From Marinomonas profundimaris (GTDB taxonomy: Bacteria > Pseudomonadota > Gammaproteobacteria > Pseudomonadales > Marinomonadaceae), in NCBI RefSeq assembly GCF_000508165.1, contig NZ_AYOZ01000012.1:248001-312000 (forward strand): a DNA stretch of 64,000 bases. The letters run 5' to 3'. Shown here piece by piece: positions 36,506 to 45,549 of the stretch. Below the pieces are notes generated by a model. The model ran no database searches. It saw only the letters and a program-made list of their open reading frames with translations, and was not told the origin of the DNA. The first letter of the stretch is position 1. Each line of letters begins with the position of its first letter. The position numbers and the translations under genes are program-made.

Positions 36506-37024
36506 TTACGCAAACTGATTCACGGACAGCTCGACAATCAAATCACTGCTGATGTTTTCTAACGCCACTTCCAATTCGGACAGCGGCAGGTCTTTTGGCA
36601 CCGCCAATATCATCTCGGTTTTGAACAACATATCCGAACTCATCGGTGCGGGTTCGCACGACGTCGTCAGTTCTTTCACGTTTACCATGAGAGAATACAA
36701 CACCTGAGACACTTCTTTCACAATACCAGGACGATCATTGCCCACCACAGACAAAGACAGTGTTGAGCCGTCTGCCACGCTTTGGTTGGCCGTCTCAACG
36801 GTGACATGCAAACCTAATTGCTCGAAGTTTTGCAGAGCCTTAATCAAGGCTTCTTGATGTTCGAGCGACACGGTCAGCGTTAAAATACCGGCGAATTTAT
36901 CGGCCAAATGCGCCATTCGGCTTTCTTGCCAATTACCATGATGACGGGAAATAGTATCGGATAAACGTTCAACAATACCGGGACGATCTTCTCCGATAAA
37001 ACTCAGTACGAGGTGCTGTGACAT
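36506..37024 (-). CDS. ACT-domain protein, glycine cleavage repressor (GcvR)-like
   Basis: A 172-residue protein with two ACT domains: residues 3-75 (LVLSFIGEDRPGIVERLSDTISRHHGNW) and 85-165 (LSVVGNDRPGIVKEVSQVLYSLMVNVKEL). The twin DRPGIV motif is the GcvR hallmark. GcvR proteins modulate GcvA by binding glycine; no gcv genes are in this window. Start at 37024 is favoured by GGAGAATCCT directly in front. Confidence 0.88.
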   Translation of the reverse strand: MSQHLVLSFIGEDRPGIVERLSDTISRHHGNWQESRMAHLADKFAGILTLTVSLEHQEALIKALQNFEQLGLHVTVETANQSVADGSTLSLSVVGNDRPGIVKEVSQVLYSLMVNVKELTTSCEPAPMSSDMLFKTEMILAVPKDLPLSELEVALENISSDLIVELSVNQFA

Positions 37025-37154
37025 AGGATTCTCCATTACTATTTTTAGAATTATATAAAAGAATGAATCACTTAACGTGACACGGCGGTCAACGCCAGAT
37101 TGGATCTAGACTACTGCAATTCATTCAGGTAGCCAAGTCAAGCGGCACTCTCTT

Positions 37155-38393
37155 TCAGTCTGGTTCTTTCAAGTTGGCTTTCGTCTGTTTGCGAAGAAAC
37201 CAAACACCCAAAGCCGTTGCCAATATGCCTGACACACTGCCCATGCCAATAGCCCAACGCGCACCCAAGGTATCCGCCACCCAGCCAACCAAAGGCGCGC
37301 CTAACGCGGTACTGCCCATCGCAAAGGCCAACACCACCGCCATCACTCGGCCACGATAGCGTTTCTCGGTCGCGACTTGCATATAGGACGCCGTTGACGT
37401 GGTAAACAATTGCAAGCTCAAACCCAGAAAAATAAGCAACACCGCAAACGACCAAAAGGTCGGACTCATGGCCACCAACAAGCAGCTCACGGAGAACATC
37501 GCAGCCACTACAATCATTGAACGAAACGAAGGTGAAGATCGACGGCTGGCGGTGACCATGGCGCCGGAAATAGAACCAATCGCCATCATTGATACTAAGA
37601 AACCGTATTGATCCGCGTGGCCTTGAAACACATGCACCGTCATTGCTGACAAATACACCGAAAAATTCATTCCTAAACTGCAAATAAGAAACGACATAAC
37701 GAGGATGACCGCCATTTCTCTATGCTGCCAAATATAACGAAATCCGTCTAAAAACTTCGCCATGTCGGGCGTTACACTAGAGCTGTCAGACGCCACCACG
37801 GGCAACCGCGTTTTAAACAAATGCAGCGTATACAACAGTGGAATAAACGACAAGACATTGATCATGAAGACCCAACCCGTACCAATCAAGGCAATCAATA
37901 TCCCTGCGATGGCGGGCCCCACCAAACGCGCACTATTAAACGCCACCGAATTAAGCCCAACCGCATTCGACAGCTCTTTTTCACTGACAATATCCGACAC
38001 AAACGCATGGCGAGCTGGCGCATCAAATGCCGCAACACAACCTAACGCAAAGGCACAAACACACACTTGCCAAAGTTGAACGTGCCCGCTCAGCACCAAC
38101 AAGCCCAACACTAACGCCAAGAACGCCATCAAAGACTGCGTAATAAACAGTAGCTTGCGACGCTCCATTCGGTCTGCCGCCCAACCAGTAATAGGCAATA
38201 ACAGAATCTGTGGGGCGAATTGCAAAAAAACCACTAAGCCGACCGCAGACGCGTTTTTATCGGACAGTTCCGCGATCACAATCCAATCTTGAGCGGTGCG
38301 CTGGAGCCACGCGCCAATATTGGAAATAATCGCGCCTCCAAACCAAAGTCGATAATTAGGATTGGATAAAGATCGAAATGTATTGCTCAACAA
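37155..38393 (-). CDS. MFS transporter (EntS-like MFS_3)
   Basis: A 412-residue major facilitator with 12 predicted helices, beginning FRSLSNPNYRLWFGGAIISNIGAWLQRTAQDWIV, the typical opening of the MFS_3/EntS group. The loop 2-3 motif GWAADRMERRKLL is present, and ARHAFVSDIVSEKELSNAVGLNS is also characteristic. Probably an exporter; substrate unknown. On the same strand as the GcvR-like gene but separated by 130 bases, so possibly independent. The 215 bases upstream, toward the chemoreceptor, hold no gene. Confidence 0.88.
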   Translation of the reverse strand: MLSNTFRSLSNPNYRLWFGGAIISNIGAWLQRTAQDWIVIAELSDKNASAVGLVVFLQFAPQILLLPITGWAADRMERRKLLFITQSLMAFLALVLGLLVLSGHVQLWQVCVCAFALGCVAAFDAPARHAFVSDIVSEKELSNAVGLNSVAFNSARLVGPAIAGILIALIGTGWVFMINVLSFIPLLYTLHLFKTRLPVVASDSSSVTPDMAKFLDGFRYIWQHREMAVILVMSFLICSLGMNFSVYLSAMTVHVFQGHADQYGFLVSMMAIGSISGAMVTASRRSSPSFRSMIVVAAMFSVSCLLVAMSPTFWSFAVLLIFLGLSLQLFTTSTASYMQVATEKRYRGRVMAVVLAFAMGSTALGAPLVGWVADTLGARWAIGMGSVSGILATALGVWFLRKQTKANLKEPD

Positions 38394-38608
38394 ACGCTCC
38401 TTTCAATTAAAAAAACCTGTCATCGAATAAATGTCATGTCGTCACACTAAAATGCAAATTCGTATAGGAAATGTGCAAAAAAAGTGAGTGTTAACTATTG
38501 ATCCTTTCTTGTACTATTAGCTATGCACATCCTATTCTGTAAAACTACTGGGATTTACAAGATCCGCTTTAGTTACACTATCAAATCATCACTAGCAGGT
38601 AACCGATC

Positions 38609-40258
38609 GTGATATTCAAACAAATGTCTCTGAAAGCACAGTTCATAACCGTTATTGCTTTGCCATGTTTGGTCTTAATTCTAGTCGGTTGGGCTGGTTT
38701 GTATGGCCTTTCAAATGCTCAAGAACAGACTAAAAACCTTGCTGAAAACACCAGCGCGCCAATGCGTTCGCTTGCAGAAGTTGCTTCTCGTATTCCTCGC
38801 ATGCGTGTTGGTATCGACGTCATGTTGTTGCAAGAAATCCCAGCAATGCAGGACAAAAAAGGCGTGCTAACGCGTGTAAAAGAGACTCGCTTAGAAGACA
38901 TTCCTGAAATGGATGAAGCATTAAAGCAAGCGCTTAATGCTCAAGTAAATCCAAAAACACGTGCCGAAGTACAAAAGATCATCGATATCTTCACGAAAGT
39001 CAAAAGCAATGAATTAACGCCCATGTTGGCAGCGCTGGAAAAAAACGACCTCGCCACGGCACAAGAAATCTACAAATCTAAGTACGCAGCGAGCTACGGC
39101 GTGATGCGCAAAGCGGTCAACGCGATTCTTGACGAGCTACTAGCACAAGGCGAATTGAACTACGCGAAGAGCCAAGAAAACTACGAAACCAGCCGTAATG
39201 AAATGTTTGCCTTGATCATTATCGCGCTAGCGGCGTCTATTTTCCTAGCCTTGTTGATGGTGCGCCGTTTGAATCACCGAGTGTCTTATCTACAGCAACA
39301 TATTTCCAGTGCCAGTGACCAACTGGATCTTGGAAAGATGATGACATTAGATGGCCAAGATGAATTAAGTGACATTGCACAGCATTTCAATTTGTTCATT
39401 ACGAAAGTACGTACGGCCATTGAAGCCGTCGCCGATAACTCACGTCAGCTTGCTCACACAGCAAACGATGTGGCGGCTAAAGCAAAAGCTACGCACAGCA
39501 ACAGCATCAACGAACGTGATCGTACTACTCAAATTGCGACCGCCATTCATGAAATGGGCGCTACGGTAGAAAACATCGCAGAAAACGCCTCTCAAGCAGC
39601 GCAAGCGGCTCAAGAAGCAGACAAACAAGCACATCAAGGGGCGGAACTGGTTGCCCGTGCACGCAAAGGCGTAACAGCATTGTCTGGCGATATTCAACAC
39701 ATCAGCGCCGACATCGGTTCTTTGGCAACACAAACGGATTCAATCGGTAGCATTTTGGATACCATTCGAAGCATTTCTGAACAGACTAACTTGTTGGCTC
39801 TAAACGCCGCCATCGAAGCAGCACGTGCTGGTGAACAAGGTCGTGGATTTGCGGTCGTCGCCGACGAAGTACGAAATCTTGCCAGCCGTTCTGCGGAATC
39901 CACAGATGAAATTCAGAAGATGATCGACAAACTGCAAGAGCAATCTGCGAAAACAGTGGCGACCATTCAAACAGGTCAAGATCAAAGCAACTCGGTTGTA
40001 ACGCAAGCGAACGAAGCCAATACGTCGCTTGAGCAAATCACCGCGCACATTGGTCAAATCAGCGACATGAACATTCAAGTGGCCACAGCGACAGAAGAAC
40101 AAGCGCTGGTTGTGAACGACATGAGTAAAAACGTTGAAGAAATCAACCAGTTGACCACAGAAACCGCTGAGATCGCCGACGAACTTACGGCATCCAGTAC
40201 GAACTTGCAAAAACTGTCTTCTCAACTGGATAAATTGGTTACTCAGTTCAAACTGTAA
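38609..40258 (+). CDS. Methyl-accepting chemotaxis protein
   Basis: A 549-residue chemoreceptor: membrane helix at about 10-30, periplasmic four-helix-bundle ligand domain (about 31-195), second helix (about 198-216), HAMP (about 217-270), and a cytoplasmic signalling domain with the highly conserved tip [20 protein letters not shown] and [13 protein letters not shown]. There is no C-terminal pentapeptide for CheR/CheB tethering. It is a solitary gene with its own promoter region and terminator; che genes are not in the window. Ligand unknown. Confidence 0.95.
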   Translation: MIFKQMSLKAQFITVIALPCLVLILVGWAGLYGLSNAQEQTKNLAENTSAPMRSLAEVASRIPRMRVGIDVMLLQEIPAMQDKKGVLTRVKETRLEDIPEMDEALKQALNAQVNPKTRAEVQKIIDIFTKVKSNELTPMLAALEKNDLATAQEIYKSKYAASYGVMRKAVNAILDELLAQGELNYAKSQENYETSRNEMFALIIIALAASIFLALLMVRRLNHRVSYLQQHISSASDQLDLGKMMTLDGQDELSDIAQHFNLFITKVRTAIEAVADNSRQLAHTANDVAAKAKATHSNSINERDRTTQIATAIHEMGATVENIAENASQAAQAAQEADKQAHQGAELVARARKGVTALSGDIQHISADIGSLATQTDSIGSILDTIRSISEQTNLLALNAAIEAARAGEQGRGFAVVADEVRNLASRSAESTDEIQKMIDKLQEQSAKTVATIQTGQDQSNSVVTQANEANTSLEQITAHIGQISDMNIQVATATEEQALVVNDMSKNVEEINQLTTETAEIADELTASSTNLQKLSSQLDKLVTQFKL

Positions 40259-40287
40259 AACCACCAGCAGAAAGAAAATAGACACAA

Positions 40288-40313
40288 AAAAGGGGAGCGC
40301 ATGCTCCCCTTTT
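40288..40313 (+). terminator. Bidirectional terminator between chemoreceptor and sstT
   Basis: Stem AGGGGAGC / GCTCCCCT extended by A-T pairs, loop GCAT, with A and T tracts on both sides. It lies between convergent genes and can serve both. Confidence 0.9.
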
Positions 40314-40334
40314 CTTTTGTATTGTTTGCGCTAA

Positions 40335-41555
40335 CTAGGTGTTGCCTTTCTCAAGACACGCTGCCGCCGTAAACAACACATCCGTCGAACTATTCAACGC
40401 GGTTTCTGCCGAATCCTGTAACACACCAATAATGAAGCCTACCGCGACCACTTGCATGGCGATGTCGTTGGGAATATTAAACAAGCTGCACGCCAACGGA
40501 ATCAACAACAAAGAACCGCCCGCCACACCCGATGCGCCACACGCCGACACGGCCGCAATCACGCTCAGTAATAATGCTGTGCCAAAATCCAATGAAATGC
40601 CCAATGTGTGAACAGCGGCCAACGTCAGTACTGTAATGGTAATCGCCGCGCCCGCCATGTTGATGGTTGCACCAAGCGGGATCGAAACCGAATAGGTGTC
40701 TTCATCCAACTCTAAGCGCTTACATAGGTCTAAATTCACAGGAATGTTCGCCGCTGAACTGCGGGTGAAAAACGCCGTCAATCCACTCTCTTTCAAGCAC
40801 TTAAACACCAAAGGATAAGGGTTTCGACGGATTTTCCAAAACACCAACAAAGGGTTGGTTACCAACGCAATAAACAGCATGGCACCAATCAGAACCGCCA
40901 ATAAATGAGAGTACCCCAACAGCGCATCAACGCCCGTTGCCGCGATCGTGCTGGCCACCAATCCAAAAATGCCAAAGGGCGCGAGGCGAATAATCACCGA
41001 CACAATGCTGGTCACACTGCTTGCGAGATGCTGAAGGACAGCCTTGGTCGATTCAGACGCGTGGCGTAGCCCCAAACCAAAGCCGATAGCCCAGGTTAAA
41101 ATACCCACATAGTTACCCTGCACCAGGGCATTTACCGGATTATCGACCATCTTAAACACCAACGTTCGCAACACTTCACCAATGCCCTGCGGTGCACTTT
41201 GACTCAAATCTGGTGCCACCAGACTGAGTTGTGTTGGGAACAAGAAGCTGAACACGACTGCCGTCAGTGCCGCGATAAATGTGCCAGCAATGTATAGGAC
41301 AAGCACTGGACGAATATGGCTTTCCTGCGCCTGTTTGTGATTGGCAATGGACGCCATCACCAACAAAAACACCAAAATCGGTGCAATGGCTTTTAGGGCT
41401 TTTACAAAGAATCCGCCCAATATGTCTGTCGACAAGGCAATGCTCGGAGCAACATAGGCCAAGACGACACCGCAAAGGATACCGATGGCAATTTGTAGCA
41501 CTAAGCTACCGCTTAAATAACGCTGTAATAACGTGGGTTTGGAATGAAATGTCAT
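40335..41555 (-). CDS. sstT: Serine/threonine:sodium symporter SstT
   Basis: A 406-residue member of the dicarboxylate/amino acid:cation symporter family, closely matching Sst[22 protein letters not shown] at the N-terminus, [36 protein letters not shown] (the serine-rich re-entrant loop) and [16 protein letters not shown]. It imports serine and threonine with sodium. Start at ATG 41555 matches homologues; nine upstream codons are possible. Single gene, sharing a terminator with the chemoreceptor. Confidence 0.93.
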   Translation of the reverse strand: MTFHSKPTLLQRYLSGSLVLQIAIGILCGVVLAYVAPSIALSTDILGGFFVKALKAIAPILVFLLVMASIANHKQAQESHIRPVLVLYIAGTFIAALTAVVFSFLFPTQLSLVAPDLSQSAPQGIGEVLRTLVFKMVDNPVNALVQGNYVGILTWAIGFGLGLRHASESTKAVLQHLASSVTSIVSVIIRLAPFGIFGLVASTIAATGVDALLGYSHLLAVLIGAMLFIALVTNPLLVFWKIRRNPYPLVFKCLKESGLTAFFTRSSAANIPVNLDLCKRLELDEDTYSVSIPLGATINMAGAAITITVLTLAAVHTLGISLDFGTALLLSVIAAVSACGASGVAGGSLLLIPLACSLFNIPNDIAMQVVAVGFIIGVLQDSAETALNSSTDVLFTAAACLEKGNT

Positions 41556-41789
41556 TAGAAAGGGGTCCGTTGAAATTTTCAAAATGGCACCTTACTGTAT
41601 ACAACCGCAAAAATGAACCATTTTGGCGCACAAAACCCGCTTATATCGAGATAATTCAAACAAATACGATGGTTTTTCGCGACATCAATCCCTTTTATTG
41701 CTTTCACATTTGCTTCTCAAAGCACGCTTGAAGTTAAACGTTATTGGACTCATATTGTCTCCATACATCATCATTCTTTAAGGAAAAGC

Positions 41790-42428
41790 ATGTCTAATTT
41801 ATTGGATAAATTGAACTGGCGTTATGCCACTAAAAAAATGGATTCAAGCAAAGCGGTGGAACAAGAGAAAGTCGATCGCATTTTAGAAGCCATCCGCCTA
41901 ACAGCGACATCAAGCGGCTTACAGCCATACGAAGTCATCGTGGTAAAAAACAAAGCACTGCGTGAAGCCATCGTGCCTCACGCCTGGAACCAAGCACAAA
42001 TCACCGACGGCTCTCACCTTTTAGTGTTTGCGGCATGGGACAACTACACAGAAGAGCGCATCAACAAGATGTTCGATCTTGTCAATGACGAACGTGGTTT
42101 TAAAAACGAAGGTTGGGAAAACTACCGCCAAATGATCCTTGGCGCTTACCCTCCACGTGACGCTGAAGTGAATTACCAACATGCGGCACGTCAGGCTTAT
42201 ATTGGTCTTGGCACCGCGTTGATTGCAGCGGCGGAAGAAGGCGTAGACAGCACACCTATGGAAGGTTTTGACCCTACAAAAGTAGACGAGATCCTAGGTC
42301 TAACAGAACGCGGCCTGCGTTCTGTGATTCTACTTCCTTTAGGTTACCGCGCAGAAGAAGGTGACTGGTTGAAAGATCTTAAAAAAGTGCGCCGTTCAAC
42401 AGAAGACTTTATTACTGAAATGAACTAA
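41790..42428 (+). CDS. Nitroreductase-family NAD(P)H oxidoreductase
   Basis: A 212-residue FMN-dependent nitroreductase of the NfsB-like group: RYATKKMDSSKAV at the N-terminus (FMN phosphate contact), TATSSGLQPYEVIVV, an AARQAYIGLGTALIAAAEEGVDSTPMEGFDP core and the C-terminal LPLGYRAEEGDW. It would reduce quinones or nitro compounds with NAD(P)H. Ribosome site TAAGGAAAAGC. Monocistronic with a terminator 30 bases downstream. Confidence 0.92.
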   Translation: MSNLLDKLNWRYATKKMDSSKAVEQEKVDRILEAIRLTATSSGLQPYEVIVVKNKALREAIVPHAWNQAQITDGSHLLVFAAWDNYTEERINKMFDLVNDERGFKNEGWENYRQMILGAYPPRDAEVNYQHAARQAYIGLGTALIAAAEEGVDSTPMEGFDPTKVDEILGLTERGLRSVILLPLGYRAEEGDWLKDLKKVRRSTEDFITEMN

Positions 42429-42457
42429 TTAACAATTTCATTGAAACAATAGATCTA

Positions 42458-42483
42458 AAACGCCAGTTTTCTGGCGTTTTTTA
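42458..42483 (+). terminator. Rho-independent terminator
   Basis: Stem ACGCCAG / CTGGCGT with a TTTT loop and six T residues, just after the nitroreductase gene. Confidence 0.92.
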
Positions 42484-42522
42484 TTTCTCTCCAACAGAAC
42501 GCCATTTGGCTTGGATCAGAAA

Positions 42523-43062
42523 ATGACAAAATACGTAGGGTTATTACTCATTTCATTATTACTAAGTGGTTGTTCTAGCAACGATAGTTGGCGAACCGCC
42601 AGCCGCGAACCCGCGGGTATCGCACCTTCTCCAGAAGCAGAAAAAGACGCCGTTATCGAATTCTACGCCGCCGACGCCTACAGCTGGCGCGGTTGGTTTG
42701 CAGTGCATACTTGGATCGCAACAAAAGAAAAAAACGCCGCAGAATATACGGTTCATGAAGTCGTTGGCTGGCGAGTCAATCGAGGCCTACCCGCGCTATC
42801 AGAATACAAAACCAGCTCGCCAGATCGTTTCTGGTTTGGCGCAAGACCAGAAAAAGTACTGTCCATTACCGGGCCAAAAGCCGAAGCATTGATACCAAAA
42901 ATTAACGAGGCGGTAGCTCGTTACCCTTGGGCAGACGAATACACCGTATTTCCAGGCCCTAACAGCAATACCTTCCCAGCGTGGATAGGAAAGCAAGTTC
43001 CTGAACTGAACCTAAATATGCCATTTAACGCCATCGGCAGTGGTTACGCTTCGCACAAGTAG
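42523..43062 (+). CDS. DUF3750 lipoprotein
   Basis: A 179-residue predicted lipoprotein. The signal sequence ends in the lipobox LLSGC (Cys at about residue 17), followed by Ser-Ser-Asn, which does not carry the Asp inner-membrane retention signal, so outer membrane sorting is expected. The mature part has DUF3750 features: AYSWRGWFAVHTWIATKEK, VVGWRVNRG and YTVFPGPNSNTFPAWIG, the last resembling an NlpC/P60-like or amidase-like pocket without a proven activity. Start ATG 42523; TTG 42511 is the upstream alternative. Confidence 0.85.
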   Translation: MTKYVGLLLISLLLSGCSSNDSWRTASREPAGIAPSPEAEKDAVIEFYAADAYSWRGWFAVHTWIATKEKNAAEYTVHEVVGWRVNRGLPALSEYKTSSPDRFWFGARPEKVLSITGPKAEALIPKINEAVARYPWADEYTVFPGPNSNTFPAWIGKQVPELNLNMPFNAIGSGYASHK

Positions 43063-43066
43063 CTTG

Positions 43067-43101
43067 TTAATTTACGAGGCGTTTCACGTCTCGTAAATTA
43101 A
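43067..43101 (+). terminator. Hairpin after the DUF3750 gene
   Basis: 12-bp perfect arms TTAATTTACGAG / CTCGTAAATTAA, with a GCG/CGT extension into the loop; followed by GCCCGTTTTTA. It is a strong hairpin with a poor T-tract, so termination is probable but may be incomplete. Confidence 0.55.
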
Positions 43102-43273
43102 GCCCGTTTTTAGAACGCCCCTGTATTGACCCGCCCTGAGCCTTGCGCTACGTTTTCTTAAGGTAAGCAAGGAACGCGAACTTTGTCACCTGACACTACG
43201 AACCCACGAAAATAACAACAATATCACTCGTATTCTTCACACGAGCTTTATCTTAAAAAGGTATATAACCGCC

Positions 43274-45172
43274 ATGGATTTCGAAGCTCTACAAACCAAG
43301 CAGCGCCTTTTGGCCGAGCTGGACTTTAGTACGTTAACTTCTCAACAAAAATCCATTTTCATGCAGCGGCTCGACACGAATTTCATCCCGCTTTTCCAGC
43401 AAGTTTTTCCGCTTTATGGTCATTGTTTTGACCTGCATTATCATTTAAAAGTTTTGCTACAATCCTTCATCAATTTCCAAAAAAAGAAACGTCCAGCGCA
43501 AATCAAAAATGCACCAGAGCACTGGTTCGAGTCGAATCAAAACGTCGGCATCGCGGTGTACGTAGATTTACTCGCGGATGATCTAACCTCGCTGGTCGAC
43601 AAGATCCCTTATTTTGAATCGTTAGGGATTAATTATCTGCATCTCATGCCATTGTATTTGGCCCCTAAAGGCAACAGCGACGGCGGCTACGCAATTTCTG
43701 ATTACCGCACGGTTTCCCCCAATTTGGGCACCAACAAAGACTTAAAAGACCTTGCTGCCGCATTGCACAAAAAAGGCATCCGTATGGTCTTGGATTTTGT
43801 GTTCAACCACACCTCAGACGAGCACTGTTGGGCACAAGCTGCCAAAGCAGGCGATCAGGAATACCAAAAATATTACCATTTTCTCAATAAGCACGACGCC
43901 GCTGAATACAACAACACAGTACGAGAAATTTTCCCTCAGGTTCGCCGTGGCAGCTTCACCCATCTACCGGTATTAGACCGTCATGTTTGGACAACCTTTA
44001 ACTCGTTCCAGTGGGATTTGAACTATTCCAATCCGGCGGTTTTTGTTGCGGTGGTTGAAGAAATGCTGCACTTGGTTCTCAACGGCTGCGATGTACTTAG
44101 GCTCGACGCACTGGCGTTCGTCTGGAAAGAAAAAGGCACCGTATGCGAAAATTTGCCCAAAGCACACAACCTGATCAAAGCGTTTAAACGCTGTCTGGAC
44201 ATTGCTGCACCGCATGTGGTGTTTAAATCCGAAGCCATCGTTCACCCCGATGAAGTGAATAAATACATAGGCGCAGACGAATGCACGCTGTCATACAACC
44301 CATTGATGATGGCGCTGTTATGGGAAAGCCTTGCGACACGACAGACAACCCTTTTATATCAATCACTTGAACGCAGTTTCAACATCCCAAAACACACCAC
44401 GTGGATTAACTACATCCGTTGCCATGATGACATTGGTTGGTTATGGGATGACGCCATATCCGATCGACTCGGCATGAACGGGCAGGGTCATCGTCGTTTT
44501 TTAAATCAGTTTTACACAGGCCAATTCGACGGTTCGTTTGCGGCTGGCGTACCTTTCCAAGAAAACCCGGTCAACGGCGATTGCCGTGTGTGCGGCACCT
44601 TAGCGTCACTTGCCGGAGTAGAAAACGCCATCAAGGCCGACGACCCCATTTTGCTCGACCATGCGATCAAACGCATTCGAGTATTGAACGGCATCAACTT
44701 CGCCATGCCGGGGATTCCATTGCTGTACCAAGGTGACGACCTTGGTGTACTCAATAACGATGACTACCTTAACGATGCAACAAAGGTCGACGATAGCCGC
44801 TGGGTGCACCGTAAGAAGCTCACTGAGAAGGACTTTACCTTAGCGCAGGACAAAATAGCACCGCAGGGGAAAATCGCTCAAATGGTCCGAGAGATGATTC
44901 AAATCCGCAAAGCCAACACGCTTTTTGCTGCGCAAGAATTTGAATTGATTACTCTGAACAGCGAACACCTCTTCGCGTTTAAACGAACATCAGGTGCACA
45001 TACCTTATTGGTCATCGCCAACTTGAGTGAACACCGCGTTTCGCTTGCGAAACCACTCAGCGATATTCTTGGACAACACACTGCTCTCGATTTATTAACC
45101 GATCAGAACATCGACTTGCTTGGGTTAGTGGCAATCGAGCCATTGGATATGCTCTGGCTTACCCAGCCTTAA
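43274..45172 (+). CDS. Amylosucrase (GH13)
   Basis: A 632-residue GH13 subfamily 4 enzyme that uses sucrose to build an alpha-1,4-glucan and releases fructose. Nucleophile Asp278 (VLRLDALAF), acid/base Glu320 (FKSEAIVHPDEV) and third carboxylate Asp385 (RCHDDIGW) are each eight positions before the equivalents D286/E328/D393 of Neisseria polysaccharea amylosucrase. The N-terminal helical domain, the B' region GVPFQENPVNGDCRVCGT and the end (EPLDMLWL) also match. No signal peptide, so cytosolic. It stands alone with no sucrose importer, invertase or fructokinase nearby. The 211 bases upstream hold only the preceding hairpin and the promoter region. Confidence 0.93.
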   Translation: MDFEALQTKQRLLAELDFSTLTSQQKSIFMQRLDTNFIPLFQQVFPLYGHCFDLHYHLKVLLQSFINFQKKKRPAQIKNAPEHWFESNQNVGIAVYVDLLADDLTSLVDKIPYFESLGINYLHLMPLYLAPKGNSDGGYAISDYRTVSPNLGTNKDLKDLAAALHKKGIRMVLDFVFNHTSDEHCWAQAAKAGDQEYQKYYHFLNKHDAAEYNNTVREIFPQVRRGSFTHLPVLDRHVWTTFNSFQWDLNYSNPAVFVAVVEEMLHLVLNGCDVLRLDALAFVWKEKGTVCENLPKAHNLIKAFKRCLDIAAPHVVFKSEAIVHPDEVNKYIGADECTLSYNPLMMALLWESLATRQTTLLYQSLERSFNIPKHTTWINYIRCHDDIGWLWDDAISDRLGMNGQGHRRFLNQFYTGQFDGSFAAGVPFQENPVNGDCRVCGTLASLAGVENAIKADDPILLDHAIKRIRVLNGINFAMPGIPLLYQGDDLGVLNNDDYLNDATKVDDSRWVHRKKLTEKDFTLAQDKIAPQGKIAQMVREMIQIRKANTLFAAQEFELITLNSEHLFAFKRTSGAHTLLVIANLSEHRVSLAKPLSDILGQHTALDLLTDQNIDLLGLVAIEPLDMLWLTQP

Positions 45173-45204
45173 TTCCGTGTTTCTGTTCAGAAAATACGGC
45201 AATA

Positions 45205-45241
45205 AAAAAACGGGCTTACTGTAAAAGTAAGCCCGTTTTTT
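45205..45241 (+). terminator. Bidirectional terminator after amylosucrase
   Basis: 9-bp stem CGGGCTTAC / GTAAGCCCG inside A and T tracts; lies between the convergent amylosucrase and yheV-like genes. Confidence 0.93.
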
Positions 45242-45267
45242 AGTCACCTTCATATTTTGAAGAAGAA

Positions 45268-45528
45268 TCAGTGCTTGGTCATCCCAGGGTTTGGAATGAA
45301 GTTGATTACGACTTCTTCGGCATCCGGCGCGCTGCTGTGCGGTTGATTCACTCGCGTCACGATCTCAGTCGGCTGAGCTTGAACCACGGTCGACTGCACA
45401 TCTTCATAGCCACACGAAATGCATTCACGAAACTGCTGTTCTGCGTCGTCATCTCGCCACGCACGAATTTTATCCATCTCACTGCAACGTGGGCACACCG
45501 CACCGGCGATAAAACGTTTTACTGTCAT
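45268..45528 (-). CDS. yheV: YheV-family zinc ribbon protein
   Basis: An 86-residue small protein with a zinc ribbon formed by Cys12-x2-Cys15 and Cys36-x2-Cys39 (FIAGAVCPRCSEMDKI, RECISCGYED). The rest is an unstructured-looking acidic C-terminus. It lies 21 bases downstream of prlC on the same strand, the usual neighbour in many gammaproteobacteria, and is probably co-transcribed. Function unknown. Confidence 0.9.
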   Translation of the reverse strand: MTVKRFIAGAVCPRCSEMDKIRAWRDDDAEQQFRECISCGYEDVQSTVVQAQPTEIVTRVNQPHSSAPDAEEVVINFIPNPGMTKH

Positions 45529-45549
45529 AACCTTACTACCTTTATAACG

